A stretch of DNA of 64,000 bases from a bacterium. GTDB lineage: Bacteria > Myxococcota_A > Polyangia > Nannocystales > Nannocystaceae. Of the stretch, positions 39,697 through 49,031 are shown piece after piece. Position 1 is the stretch's first letter; every line of letters starts with the position of its first letter. Made by a program: the position numbers and the translations under genes. The stretch covers positions 46,185 to 110,184 of the forward strand of contig JANSYI010000030.1 of NCBI GenBank assembly GCA_024742475.1. The letters are read 5' to 3'. Under the pieces are notes generated by a model that worked only from the letters and a program-made list of their open reading frames with translations, did not search any database and had not been told where the DNA came from.

Positions 39697-41119
39697 AATC
39701 GTCTTTGCCCCGCTTCAGATGGGGTTCTCGGCGTGGCGCGACGTGGCGCGAGACTGCCTGGCCGCGGGCCTCGAGCCGAGCCGCGTCGAGTGGGGCGCGC
39801 CGCAGGGTCTGTTCTCCGCGTTCGGTGTGCCCAAGCCCGAAGCGCCAGCGCCCATGCCCACCGTGCCGCGTCGGTTCATGCAGGTGGCCCGGCGCGTCGC
39901 GCATCACCGCGACGACCGACGCGCGAGCACCCTGTATCGCGTGCTCTGGAGGCTGACGCACGGCGAGCCGCGCCTGCTCGAGTCGGCGGCCGATCCCGAT
40001 GTCGTCGAGCTTCGCACGCTCGACGCTCAGGTCCGTCGTAGCGCGCACAAGACCAAGGCGTTCGTTCGGTTTCGCAAGGTCGAGGCCGAGGACGGCGAGC
40101 ACTTCGTCGCGTGGATTCAGCCCGACCATCCGGTGCTTCCGCTGCTTGGTGAGTTCTTCGCCGAGCGGTTCAGCGACATGCGTTGGTCCATCCTCTCGCC
40201 CGACGCGTCGCTGCACTACGATGGCAAGTCTTGGTCGCTGGGCCCGGGCCGCCCGCGCAGCGCAGCGCCGACGCACGACGAACTCGAGGCGCTATGGAAG
40301 ACGTACTACCGCGCCATCTTCAACCCCGCCCGGGTGATGGTGAAGGCGATGACCTCGGAGATGCCCAAGCGGCACTGGCACACGCTGCCCGAAACGTCCG
40401 AAATCCCCGGGTTGCTCGCCGACTCGGCGCGACGCGTCGACGCCATGCTGGCGATGCCCAGCGCGCCCGAGGGACCGACCGCACACGCGCTCGTGTCGGA
40501 GCTCGATGACCTGGCGTCGCTGCACGAAGCGCTGTCTTCATGCCGGGGCTGCGAGCTGCACGAAGCCGCGACCGCACCGGTGCCAGGACGCGGCAGTCCC
40601 CACGCGCCGATCGTGCTCGTGGGTGAGCAGCCCGGCGATCTCGAGGACCGCGCCGGGCGACCCTTCGTGGGCCCGGCGGGACGCGAGCTCGCCCAAGCGC
40701 TGGAGGCCGCGGGCCTGTCCCACGATGAGGTCTACCTGACCAACGCCGTCAAACATTTCTCCTACGCGCCCTCGGGAAAACGCCGGCTGCACAGCAAGCC
40801 GCGGGCAACGCACATCCGCGCGTGCAGGCCATGGTTGCTCGCCGAGCTCGAGCGCATCCGTCCGCGCGTCGTCGTGTGCCTCGGCGCAACGGCGGCCCGC
40901 GCCCTGCTCGGCGTCGAGGTTCGCGTGATGAGAGATCGAGGCACGCCCCGTGCGTGCGCATGGGCGCCCCACGCCCTGGTCACCGTTCACCCTGCAGCGG
41001 CCCTGCGGGCGAAGGACGCAGGTCGAGCTGCCGAGCTCCGCGCGGCGCTGCGCAGCGACCTTGCGCGCGCTCGCGCGCTCGCCCGCGGGGCTCCGGAAAA
41101 AGAGGTCGAATCGTCGTGA
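39689..41119 (+). CDS. DUF4130-UdgX fusion, uracil-DNA glycosylase family
   Basis: A 476-residue two-domain protein. Residues 1-240 are DUF4130-like (LYRVLWRLTHGEPRLLE, WIQPDHPVLPLLGEFFAERF). The C-terminal ~190 residues are a UdgX-type uracil-DNA glycosylase: CRGCELHEAATAPVPGRG, VGEQPGDLEDRAGRPFVGPA (about 311) and KRRLHSKP, where His368 corresponds to the residue that forms a covalent bond with DNA at uracil in mycobacterial UdgX. The loop closes with VVCLGATAARAL and VTVHPAAAL. Bound Fe-S Cys are in CRGC and CRP. It overlaps the radical SAM gene. The family pairing is known; its physiological lesion is not. Confidence 0.93.
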   Translation: MAEIVFAPLQMGFSAWRDVARDCLAAGLEPSRVEWGAPQGLFSAFGVPKPEAPAPMPTVPRRFMQVARRVAHHRDDRRASTLYRVLWRLTHGEPRLLESAADPDVVELRTLDAQVRRSAHKTKAFVRFRKVEAEDGEHFVAWIQPDHPVLPLLGEFFAERFSDMRWSILSPDASLHYDGKSWSLGPGRPRSAAPTHDELEALWKTYYRAIFNPARVMVKAMTSEMPKRHWHTLPETSEIPGLLADSARRVDAMLAMPSAPEGPTAHALVSELDDLASLHEALSSCRGCELHEAATAPVPGRGSPHAPIVLVGEQPGDLEDRAGRPFVGPAGRELAQALEAAGLSHDEVYLTNAVKHFSYAPSGKRRLHSKPRATHIRACRPWLLAELERIRPRVVVCLGATAARALLGVEVRVMRDRGTPRACAWAPHALVTVHPAAALRAKDAGRAAELRAALRSDLARARALARGAPEKEVESS

Positions 41120-41208
41120 TCCAACGGGCCCGCTCGCGCTCTATCGTGGCGCGTCACGAGCATGCGCCAGATCGGTGTTTGACTTGTGCGTTCTTCTTCC
41201 TGAGAGAT

Positions 41209-42177
41209 ATGTCGTTTGATCTTGCAGGGGCGAAGGCCCACCGAGTTGGTGCCGCGCTCGGATGGATGCTCTGCGTGACCGTGGGCTGCGGTTCTGCGGT
41301 CGAGCAGTCGCCCGAGGATTCATCGGGCGCGACGACGACGCCGGCGGGTTCGGAGACCGGGGCGGCGACCTCGACGCCCACCAGCCCGTCGCCCGAGGGC
41401 ACGGGTGGCTCGAGCAGCACGAGCAGCGGGGAGCCCCCCTCGACGAGCAGCGGCGCAGAGTCGAGCGGCTCGAGCACCGGGACGTGCGTGGACGTGGGGC
41501 CCACCGTCGAGCCCGACCCCGACACCCCCGACAGCCAGTGCCTTTCGAACGGGCTCGACTGCGGCTGCGGGTACCGGTGCACGCACTATGTGCCCGGGGG
41601 CGATTCCGGGGTGTCGCCTTGGGACAACTCGGGGTGCTTTCCCATCCATCCCGAGCCGGTGGGCATCGGTGACCCATGCGAACACCAGGGAGATCCATGG
41701 TCGGGGTACGACAACTGCCCGGCAGGCAGCATGTGCGAAGACATCAACCGAGATGGCGTGGGAACGTGCGTAGAGTTCTGCGAGCCCTACACCGATGACT
41801 TCGAGTGCTCCGATCCGGATGCGGTGCCGTGGATCGGCTGCCAAGCATGCAGCTGCATCTGCAAGTCGAGTTGCGACCCGCTCGGCGACGACTGCGCCGA
41901 AGGCGAGGCCTGCTACATCCTCAACAACATGGGGCACTGCGCTCCGATCCACCCCGACCCGGGCGGTCTCGGGGACGAATGCGAATTCCCCAACGCATGC
42001 AACCCCGGCTTGGGCTGCCACTACTACGACGGATGCGGACCTGGATGCTGCACGCAATACTGTGAGGTTGCGGCGCCTGACTGCCCTGAGGGGACAGTGT
42101 GTGAATCGCTGTGGGAACCGGACGTGGAAGTGGCGACCGCAATCGAGGGCCTCGGCATCTGCGTGCCCGAGTGGTAG
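41209..42177 (+). CDS. Cys-rich secreted lipoprotein
   Basis: A 322-residue lipoprotein. ATG 41209 gives a signal with lipobox VTVGC, then a Ser/Thr/Gly-rich linker to about 95. The mature part is rich in Cys (more than 20), in repeated blocks such as GCGYRCTHYVP, GSMCEDINRDGVGTCVEFCE and GLGCHYYDGCGPGCCTQYCE. The repeats CxPIHP(E/D)P...GDxCE are shared with the protein at 49032-49832, so the two belong to one family. Disulfide-rich extracellular protein; function unknown. Confidence 0.8.
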   Translation: MSFDLAGAKAHRVGAALGWMLCVTVGCGSAVEQSPEDSSGATTTPAGSETGAATSTPTSPSPEGTGGSSSTSSGEPPSTSSGAESSGSSTGTCVDVGPTVEPDPDTPDSQCLSNGLDCGCGYRCTHYVPGGDSGVSPWDNSGCFPIHPEPVGIGDPCEHQGDPWSGYDNCPAGSMCEDINRDGVGTCVEFCEPYTDDFECSDPDAVPWIGCQACSCICKSSCDPLGDDCAEGEACYILNNMGHCAPIHPDPGGLGDECEFPNACNPGLGCHYYDGCGPGCCTQYCEVAAPDCPEGTVCESLWEPDVEVATAIEGLGICVPEW

Positions 42178-42193
42178 TGCCGCGAGCGTGCTC

Positions 42194-42223
42194 TTGACAC
42201 GCTCGATTGGCGTCGTGTGCTAG
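42194..42223 (+). promoter_or_regulatory. candidate promoter
   Basis: Consensus -35 TTGACA at 42194-42199 with TGCTAG at 42218-42223 after an 18-bp spacer, in the gap before the lipoprotein gene at 42305. The -10 match is poor, so only the -35 element is persuasive. Confidence 0.35.
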
Positions 42224-42304
42224 TCGGCGGCGCGATGCGATTGCCCGTGCTCGAAGCTTTGGGGAAAACCCGCAACTTCCTTCGTTTCCTCCCGTCTCGC
42301 CAGC

Positions 42305-43702
42305 ATGACTCGGTATCGGCCTCACGTACTTCTCGGACTTCTCACCGCGGCGGTCGCCTGCGGCGATTCGACGGCTTCGACGTCAGAGGGCCACGGAGGC
42401 ATGTCCTCGAGCTCGGGCGAGGCGGTGAGCGAATCCGGGTCGTCGACGGGCGCGGAGTCGCGCGGCGCGACGGGGGATGACGCGACGTCGAGCGCCGACA
42501 CGGGCGGCACGTCGACGACCGGCGCGGCGTCGACCGGTGACGACGGACCCGCGGAGAGCACCGGGGCGGGCAACGTTTGTGGCGACGCGATCGTCGGGCG
42601 AGACGAGCAGTGCGACGGGCAGGACGGCTGCGCCGCGAACTGCACGTGGATGCCACACGCCACGGTCTGGGAGCGCGAGTTCGAGACCGACGGGAGCGGT
42701 CAAGTCGGGGGAGTGGTGGTGTCGCCCGAGGGGGGGGTCTACGCCGCCGGCATCACCGACAACGGGGGGCGGACCTACCGTTTGCCCGTGTGGGCGGTCG
42801 ACGCCGCCGACGGGGCCGACCAGTGGAGCGACGAAGTGGGGCCGGAGGACGGACGAACATGGGCTTCGGGGCTCGCGCTCCAGGGGCAGCAGCTCGTCGT
42901 TGCGGGGAGCTATCAGGCGACTTCCATGCCCGGTCACGAGTACTTCCGAGTCTACGGCCTCGACGGTTCGCTACAGTCGTCCTACACCGGCACCTCCAAC
43001 GCCTTCCTGCTGAGCGTGGCCATCCTGCCCAACGGTGAGGTGTTCACGGCTGGACAGGTCGACGGAAGCCACGCGAGGTTTTCGAGGGTTTCTGCCTCGA
43101 CGACCGTCGAGTGGTCCCAAATCTACCCTTCGCACACGGCCCTCGACATCGTCAGCGACGGCGCAGGCAACGTGTACGCGGCGGGAGGCGCTGGAGCGGA
43201 TGCCTGGCTCGTTCGCTTCGATGCGCAGGGGCAGGAGCAGTGGAGCCGGACCTGGTCCGTCGAAGATCGTCGAACGTGGATCGCCGCGATCGCCTTGGAC
43301 GACGAAGGCAACCTGCGGACGACGGGTCCCGTCTTCGAGCTTGGCGCGGACACGTCCTCGTGGGACGTCGTGATGCACCGCTTTGCGGCCGACGATGGTG
43401 CCGTCCTCGCGGTGGCGGAGCATGACTTGGCGGACGGACTCTTCGACACCGTGCAGGACATCGTGGTCGGCCCAAGCGGCCGCACCGTCGCGTGTGGCTG
43501 GCTCGACCCAGGAGGCAAACCTGGAGCCGCAAACGCGTGGGTCGCCGAGGTGGATGACGACTGCGGGATCATCTGGAGTGAGCGCCCAGACGGCCGGGCA
43601 TGCCACGCTCTCGCGATGGACGAGGACGACTTCATCTATCTCGGGGGCTGGACCGGTCCGCTCGACGACATCTCCGCGTGGCTGGCAAAGCTCGCGCCCT
43701 AG
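42305..43702 (+). CDS. beta-propeller lipoprotein
   Basis: A 465-residue secreted lipoprotein. Lipobox TAAVAC at about residue 19, a Ser/Thr/Gly linker to about 90, a short MYXO-type Cys repeat (CGDAIVGRDEQCDGQDGCAANC), then propeller-like repeats such as GGVVVSPEGGVYAAGI, ILPNGEVFTAGQ, DGAGNVYAAGGAG and DEDDFIYLGGW. The repeated (D/N)xxGxxYxAG pattern is that of SBBP/NHL-like blades. No enzyme motif. Its stop shares CTAG with the stop of the convergent histidine kinase gene. Confidence 0.83.
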   Translation: MTRYRPHVLLGLLTAAVACGDSTASTSEGHGGMSSSSGEAVSESGSSTGAESRGATGDDATSSADTGGTSTTGAASTGDDGPAESTGAGNVCGDAIVGRDEQCDGQDGCAANCTWMPHATVWEREFETDGSGQVGGVVVSPEGGVYAAGITDNGGRTYRLPVWAVDAADGADQWSDEVGPEDGRTWASGLALQGQQLVVAGSYQATSMPGHEYFRVYGLDGSLQSSYTGTSNAFLLSVAILPNGEVFTAGQVDGSHARFSRVSASTTVEWSQIYPSHTALDIVSDGAGNVYAAGGAGADAWLVRFDAQGQEQWSRTWSVEDRRTWIAAIALDDEGNLRTTGPVFELGADTSSWDVVMHRFAADDGAVLAVAEHDLADGLFDTVQDIVVGPSGRTVACGWLDPGGKPGAANAWVAEVDDDCGIIWSERPDGRACHALAMDEDDFIYLGGWTGPLDDISAWLAKLAP

Positions 43703-45210
43703 CCCGCGTCGGCCTGCCGGGCGTTGACCAGGCTGGCCAGCGCGACGAGGAGCGCCTCGGGGCGGAAGGGCTTGGGCAAGAAGCCGAACCTTGGATCGTT
43801 GGTGCGGTCGGGGCCGATCTCTTCGCCGGGGTAGCCGGAGATGAACAGGACGCGCAGGTCGTCCGGCGCGGCGGAGATGAGCTCCTCGCCGCGTCCGTCT
43901 GGCAGGAGGATGTCGGAGACGAGAACGTCGAAGGCCTGCTCCTGCAGGAGGGCCTTGGCGCGTTCGACGGTGGCCGACGTCTCGACGGTGTGGCCACGCA
44001 TCGCGAGCACGTAGGCCAACGTTTGTCGGAGTGGGTCGTTGTCGTCGACCAGCAGGATTCGCTGCGGATCGACCGAGGGGGCGACCTGACCGCTGGGGGC
44101 ACATGCTGCGGGGGGCGCCATGGAGGCCAGCGGCAGGGTGATCTGCATCTGGGTGCCCCGGCCGAGCTCGGAGCGGACCGCGATGTCTCCGCCGGCGCGG
44201 CGCAGAAGGTCGCGGGTGGAGGACAGCCCCAAGCCCGTGCCTCGGTCGGGGCTCTTCGTGGTGAAGAAGGGCTCGAACATGCGCTGTTGCACGTCGAGTG
44301 GGATGCCGCGCCCGTTGTCGTGCACCGTCACGGTGACGAGATCACCGTCGAGTGAGGTGCGAATCGCGAGCTTCCCCACCCCGGCAACCGCGTCGCGGGC
44401 GTTCACGCACAAGTTGAGCAGCACCTGCCCGATCTCGTGTGGAGCGAGCACCACGCGGGCGTCGGCCGCGCCCAGGTCGAGGGTGAGCTCGAGGCGCTCG
44501 CCGATGAGCTTGTCGATCATCGGCCGCAGCTCGCGAATCTCGAGGTCGATGACACACGACTTCGGGCCGTGGCCGGTTCGCTTCGACAGACCGAGGAGCT
44601 GCTGCGTGAGCGCGGCGGCGTGCTCCGTCCCTTGCTGGATCGTCGCCACGAGTTCTCGGTCGTCAGGGCTGAGCGAGTCGGAGTCGAGGAGAGCGGCCGA
44701 GCAGAGGATCGGCGTGAGGATGTTGTTGAAGTCGTGCGAGACCTGCGCCGCGAGCCGGCCGATCGCTTCGAGCTTCTGGGTCTCGAGAGTGCGTTCGGTC
44801 AGACGGCGCTCGGGAGCACGACGACCAACGATGAGCGAGCCGAGCTGCTTGCCAGACGCGTCGAGGATCGGGTTGGCAAACGAGGTGATGTGGTGGACGT
44901 CGCCGCCGGGGGTCTTGATCCGGTAGCGCACCTCGATGGGCTTCTTGTCCCGCTGGTAGCGCTCGAAGGTGCCGCGAAGCGACTCGGTGTCTTCGGGCAA
45001 GACAGCCGCCATCCATCCGAAGCCGCGCAGCTGCTCCCACTCCATCTCGAAGATCCGCAGCACCTCGTCGCTGGCGTAGATGCAGCCTTCTTCGGGGTGA
45101 TCGATCAGGACCCCAAACGGGGCATGGTCGAGGGTGTGGTCGAGACTCTCTTGGCCGACTCCAACGCGAGACAGTGCTTCGAGAAATCCCGTACGCATCG
45201 CTACTGCCAT
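43699..45210 (-). CDS. hybrid histidine kinase (PAS, HisKA, HATPase, REC)
   Basis: A 503-residue soluble sensor kinase. PAS domain (about 20-135), dimerisation/phosphoacceptor helix with QVSHDFNNIL and His159, ATPase with N-box NLCVNARDAV, G1 DNGRGIP and G2 GTGLGLS, then a receiver domain (about 385-495; ILLVDDNDPLRQTL, VSDILLPDGRGEE, FLPKPF). No TM, so it senses a cytoplasmic signal through PAS. The layout matches that of the kinase at 61471-63018. ATG 45210 is used because the earlier in-frame residues look non-coding. No response regulator gene is adjacent. Confidence 0.93.
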   Translation of the reverse strand: MAVAMRTGFLEALSRVGVGQESLDHTLDHAPFGVLIDHPEEGCIYASDEVLRIFEMEWEQLRGFGWMAAVLPEDTESLRGTFERYQRDKKPIEVRYRIKTPGGDVHHITSFANPILDASGKQLGSLIVGRRAPERRLTERTLETQKLEAIGRLAAQVSHDFNNILTPILCSAALLDSDSLSPDDRELVATIQQGTEHAAALTQQLLGLSKRTGHGPKSCVIDLEIRELRPMIDKLIGERLELTLDLGAADARVVLAPHEIGQVLLNLCVNARDAVAGVGKLAIRTSLDGDLVTVTVHDNGRGIPLDVQQRMFEPFFTTKSPDRGTGLGLSSTRDLLRRAGGDIAVRSELGRGTQMQITLPLASMAPPAACAPSGQVAPSVDPQRILLVDDNDPLRQTLAYVLAMRGHTVETSATVERAKALLQEQAFDVLVSDILLPDGRGEELISAAPDDLRVLFISGYPGEEIGPDRTNDPRFGFLPKPFRPEALLVALASLVNARQADAG

Positions 45211-45300
45211 CGTACGTCGCCGCAACGGGTGAGTGCACGATCTCTCGTCTGGCTTCGTCGAGAATTTCGTTCTACGCGTCAGAACGTTGATTCTAGGGGC

Positions 45301-45933
45301 ATGTTGACGCCCGTCGCGCTCGCTGGGGCATCGCTCCTCGCTGCATCCGAACCCGGGCAGGAGCGCGTCGTGGTCGAGGCCGGGGTGGCGGCGGAGGTGC
45401 TCTACCCGCCCGCGCGAAAGGTGCCTCGCCGACACCCGACCTACGGCGTCGTCGTGAGCGCGGCAATCTACGGCCAGCGCAACTTCAAGGCGCTGCTAGG
45501 GCTGGGATTCGAGCACGTCGTGCACGGATGGTTGGGCGACCCGGACGAAGGGGTTGTCGCGGCGACCGGACCCAACGCGGGCACCGAGCCGGCGTCGTTT
45601 CGGGGCCAGCTATTCCGCATGACTCCCACTGCGCGGCTGGGCGTGGAGAACGACGTCGCGTTCGGCTACCTGGGCGCCTCGCCGGGCTACGCGATTCGCA
45701 CCGCCACGCTCCGCTGCGTGCGCAGACCCTGCGGCGCGGCGCAAACCACCGAGCACGGCATGACGCTGGGCGTGTCGCTCGGGGCGATGTTCCACCCATC
45801 GCGCGAACTGGGGCTCGTGCTCGGCGGCGAGGTTGGGCTGGACTGGGCGTTCTTTCCGTCTCGGCACCCAGCCCTGCCGACCTGGAACCAAGCGATGTCC
45901 GCCCGGTTCATCGTAGGGTGGAGCTTCGGCTAG
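45301..45933 (+). CDS. exported, outer-membrane-like protein
   Basis: A 210-residue protein. ATG 45301 begins a hydrophobic signal-like stretch (MLTPVALAGASLLAASEPG). The remainder alternates hydrophobic strands and Gly turns (YGVVVSAAIYGQRNFKALLG, LGVENDVAFGYLGASP, SLGAMFHPSRELGLVLGG), and the last residues (FIVGWSFG) end with an aromatic strand as in outer-membrane beta-barrels. A small barrel is likely. It lies 23 bp before a lipoprotein gene on the same strand and divergent from the histidine kinase gene. Confidence 0.7.
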   Translation: MLTPVALAGASLLAASEPGQERVVVEAGVAAEVLYPPARKVPRRHPTYGVVVSAAIYGQRNFKALLGLGFEHVVHGWLGDPDEGVVAATGPNAGTEPASFRGQLFRMTPTARLGVENDVAFGYLGASPGYAIRTATLRCVRRPCGAAQTTEHGMTLGVSLGAMFHPSRELGLVLGGEVGLDWAFFPSRHPALPTWNQAMSARFIVGWSFG

Positions 45934-45956
45934 CGTCACGTGGTGAGGTACGCTCC

Positions 45957-46919
45957 ATGAAGATGCGATGGATGGGAATGCTCTCGCTCCTGGCGCTTGC
46001 CGGCTGTTTCTCCGAACCGCCGGGCGCGTCCTCGGGAGGATCGTCGGGGGCACAGGGGGAGGACGGTACTCGGACCAGCGGGACCAGCGTTGCCTCGAGC
46101 ACCAGCGATGCGGACTTCTCCTCGACGGGCGTGTTCACCACGACGGGGTTCTTCGAGAGCTCGAGCACCGGTGTTCCGGGCACGACCGGCACCGACACTG
46201 CGGACACCGACCGTCCGCTCGATACGTTCTGCAGCCAGGCCGACAACGCCGCGGCCATTCGTTGCACCGACTTCGACGTCGAGCGCGGCATCGAGTGGCC
46301 CGAGCTGCCGTTGGTCGGCTTCCGACGCATGATCGACGACGACCCTCCGGCGTCGAGCTCACCAAGCTTCGTCCGGCTCTCGCGTGATCCGGTTGACGAT
46401 GGCGGCGGCGACCCGCTGCAAGCGCTGTACGGTGCAGAGGACGTCCTGACGAGCGGCACCGCGGGCCTGCGCGTGAGCTTCGCGGTGCGCTTCCCGCCCT
46501 CGTTTGGGGAGGACTGCGGCAATCGGCCCGTGCGGGTCTTTGCCGCGCAGTATGAGTTCGCGAACGACGATATCGTGAGCGTGACCGTCGAGGTGTCGCC
46601 CGACAGCGTGCGCTTGTTCTACTTCCCGAACGGAGGTGGTGCCACGCAGCACGGGCCGTTCGACGTCCTGGTGGAGGAGGGCGACGCTTGGCGGCGCCTC
46701 GAGGTACTGCTGCGGGTGGGGCCCGACGTGGTCGGACCCTCGATCGAGATCGGCGGAGCCGATGGGATGTCGGAGACGATCTCGCTCCCCGGCTTCGAGC
46801 CGCCCGGGGCCACCGTCGACGTCAACGTTGGTCCCTGGTTTCCGGCCCCGGACGCCCCGCCGGTGGAATGCAGCTACGAGCTCGACGACATCGTGCTGCT
46901 GCCGGTTCCGCTGGAGTAG
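45957..46919 (+). CDS. secreted lipoprotein, unknown function
   Basis: A 320-residue lipoprotein: lipobox LALAGC at about residue 17, a Ser/Thr/Gly linker to about 85, then a beta-rich domain (about 100-320) with few Cys (CSQADNAAAIRCTDFDVERG). Strands such as LRVSFAVRFPPSFG and SVTVEVSPDSVRLFYFPNGG, with EDGDAW-like turns, resemble concanavalin-like jelly rolls that bind sugars. This fold guess is weak. Probably co-transcribed with the outer-membrane-like gene. Confidence 0.78.
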   Translation: MKMRWMGMLSLLALAGCFSEPPGASSGGSSGAQGEDGTRTSGTSVASSTSDADFSSTGVFTTTGFFESSSTGVPGTTGTDTADTDRPLDTFCSQADNAAAIRCTDFDVERGIEWPELPLVGFRRMIDDDPPASSSPSFVRLSRDPVDDGGGDPLQALYGAEDVLTSGTAGLRVSFAVRFPPSFGEDCGNRPVRVFAAQYEFANDDIVSVTVEVSPDSVRLFYFPNGGGATQHGPFDVLVEEGDAWRRLEVLLRVGPDVVGPSIEIGGADGMSETISLPGFEPPGATVDVNVGPWFPAPDAPPVECSYELDDIVLLPVPLE

Positions 46920-46931
46920 CGCGGGACCAGT

Positions 46932-48959
46932 TCACGCCGCCGCGGTGGCGGGGGCGTGTTTCGGCACCCGGATGCGGAACTCCGTGAACTCGCCCAGCGT
47001 GCTCTCGACCTCGATGCGGCCGCCGAGGGCGTGCGCTTCGGCTGCGAGGGCGCTCAGGCCCACGCCACGGCCGGAGGTCGTCGTCACGTTGTCGCGGGTG
47101 CTCATGCCGGTCGCAAACAGTGCGTCTTGCAGCGCGCTCTTGCCCTTGGCCGGGAGTCCCAGCGCCTCGGCCTTCTCTGACACGCGTGCCCAGTCGATGC
47201 CTCGGCCGTCGTCGCGCACGCGGATGACGACCTCACCGTCGAGGTCGTGGGCGGACAGGCTCAGCTGGCCGTTGGGTTGCTTGTCCGCGGCCTCGCGAGC
47301 GTCAGCCGGTTCGATGCCGTGGTCGACCGCGTTGGTGATCAGGTGAATGCATGCCGTCCACAGCGAGCCCCACCGTTCGCGCGCAAGGCGGAGCGGGGGC
47401 ACATCGATCTGGATCTCGAGCGTCTTGTCCAGCTTGCCAGCCAGCTGCCGAGCGCGCCGAGCCATCGACTCGAATCGCAAGGACACCGACTCGAGCGTCC
47501 AGCTCTCGGCAACGGTGGACAGCTGAGCATGCGACGCATTCGAGGCGATCAAGTCGAGGAGCTGCTGGTGTTCGACGGTCGAGATCTCGATGGCGTCCTG
47601 CCGACGACCTGCGATGACATCCATGCGTTCGCTGGCCTCGGCCCATGCCGCTTCCAGGCGCGTCGTCTGTTCGGCGTTCATCGGCCTGCGAGTCTCGGCG
47701 AGCTCGTCCTCGAGGGTGTGCGCCAGCGTTGCGAGGGACTCGACCCCGACGACGCCGGCGTTGCCCTTGAGGGTGTGAAGGGCGCGGAGCTGTTGCTCGA
47801 GCGTGGCGTCGGCGGCTGCGATCTGCCCGACCAGCCGCGTCGAGCTGCTGCGGAACTCGTGGAACGCCACGGGTCCGCGGGCTCGGAGCTGGAACATCTT
47901 GACGAGCTCTCTCTGCTCGCGCTCGGCCTCGCGGGCTGCGAGGGTGTCGGTCTCGTCGGTGGCGACGACGAGCAGGCCCAGCACGCGGCCGTCGCGTTCG
48001 ATGGGGCGGTAGCCGAACGACATGTGTCGCTCTCCGACCTGCAGGGTGCGAGGGAGCTGGTCGATGACGACGTCCGGAGGCAAGATGTCGCCGGCGAGCA
48101 TGTCGAGAGACACCTCGAACTGCGCCCCGAAGGCCTCGTCGTCGAAGTGGTCGGGCAGGCGGGTCTCCTTCGCGGGGGCACCGAACCATGCGTCGAATGC
48201 CCGGGACGTCTGAGGTTCGATGACCCCGGTCGCGTCGACGATGCACAGGCCCTGCTCGATGTTGTCGAGCACGAGCTTCATGCTGTCGTTGGTCCGGGTC
48301 AGCTCATCGTGCTTGCTCTCGAGCGTTGCCAGCGCGTTCTGCAGCGTGAGGCCTCGCTCGAACAGGCCGACGAAGGCGGCGTTAGCGGCCGCGCCCTCTC
48401 GGCGCATGAAGACGACGAAGAGCATCGCGAGCACGCTCAACGAGATCCCCTCTCGGGTGCCGGTGGATGCGGCTGCAACGATGTAGGGGAGCAGCAGCGT
48501 GGTGAGGAAGGCGAGGTGCATGCGCCGGCTCATCGCGAGCGAGCTGGTGCCGCCTGCCGCGAAGCCCAGGGTCATCACGATGACGAAGACGGCCGTCATC
48601 GAGACCGTGCCGAACCACAGCACCGAAAGCGCCGCGAAGGCGCCGAAGCAGACCGAGGGGGTGAACAGCACGAGCGGCAGCGGTCGCGGCGCGCGGTCCG
48701 TGTAGGAGGCAGGGTGTCGAAGCAGGTGCTTGAGGTACACGAAGCGGATGGACGACGAAACGAACGTCGCAGCCCACACGCTCCACCCCACCGCGACATG
48801 CTCGACCGACCACTCGGTGGCCAGCAGCATCGCCAGCATGACCACGGGGTAGAACACGGAACCCTTGACGGCACGCTCGATCAACGCGCGGTTCGATTCG
48901 GTACGCAGTCGCGCGTCGGACTGCGGGGTCGGGTTCTCGGATAGGACTTCGGCGGACAT
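46932..48959 (-). CDS. membrane histidine kinase with CheA-like Hpt and ATPase
   Basis: A sensor kinase of about 675 residues. Six hydrophobic helices (about 30-190) form an N-terminal membrane domain, followed by a coiled segment, a PAS domain (about 225-345), an Hpt-like helix bundle with LHTLKGNAGVVGVESL (HxxKG phosphoacceptor) and a CheA-like ATPase domain (NAVDHGIEPADAREAA, RDDGRGIDW, SGRGVGLSAL). In classic kinases the His lies in HisKA; here it is in Hpt, as in CheA, but no CheW-like domain is present. ATG 48959 was chosen; GTG 49031 would abut the upstream gene. No chemotaxis genes are near. Confidence 0.9.
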   Translation of the reverse strand: MSAEVLSENPTPQSDARLRTESNRALIERAVKGSVFYPVVMLAMLLATEWSVEHVAVGWSVWAATFVSSSIRFVYLKHLLRHPASYTDRAPRPLPLVLFTPSVCFGAFAALSVLWFGTVSMTAVFVIVMTLGFAAGGTSSLAMSRRMHLAFLTTLLLPYIVAAASTGTREGISLSVLAMLFVVFMRREGAAANAAFVGLFERGLTLQNALATLESKHDELTRTNDSMKLVLDNIEQGLCIVDATGVIEPQTSRAFDAWFGAPAKETRLPDHFDDEAFGAQFEVSLDMLAGDILPPDVVIDQLPRTLQVGERHMSFGYRPIERDGRVLGLLVVATDETDTLAAREAEREQRELVKMFQLRARGPVAFHEFRSSSTRLVGQIAAADATLEQQLRALHTLKGNAGVVGVESLATLAHTLEDELAETRRPMNAEQTTRLEAAWAEASERMDVIAGRRQDAIEISTVEHQQLLDLIASNASHAQLSTVAESWTLESVSLRFESMARRARQLAGKLDKTLEIQIDVPPLRLARERWGSLWTACIHLITNAVDHGIEPADAREAADKQPNGQLSLSAHDLDGEVVIRVRDDGRGIDWARVSEKAEALGLPAKGKSALQDALFATGMSTRDNVTTTSGRGVGLSALAAEAHALGGRIEVESTLGEFTEFRIRVPKHAPATAAA

Positions 48960-49031
48960 GGCCCCTCGATCCGATCGCATCGGCACGAACGCTGTCACAT
49001 TGAGGCCGGGTTCCGCGCTCAATCGGGACAC

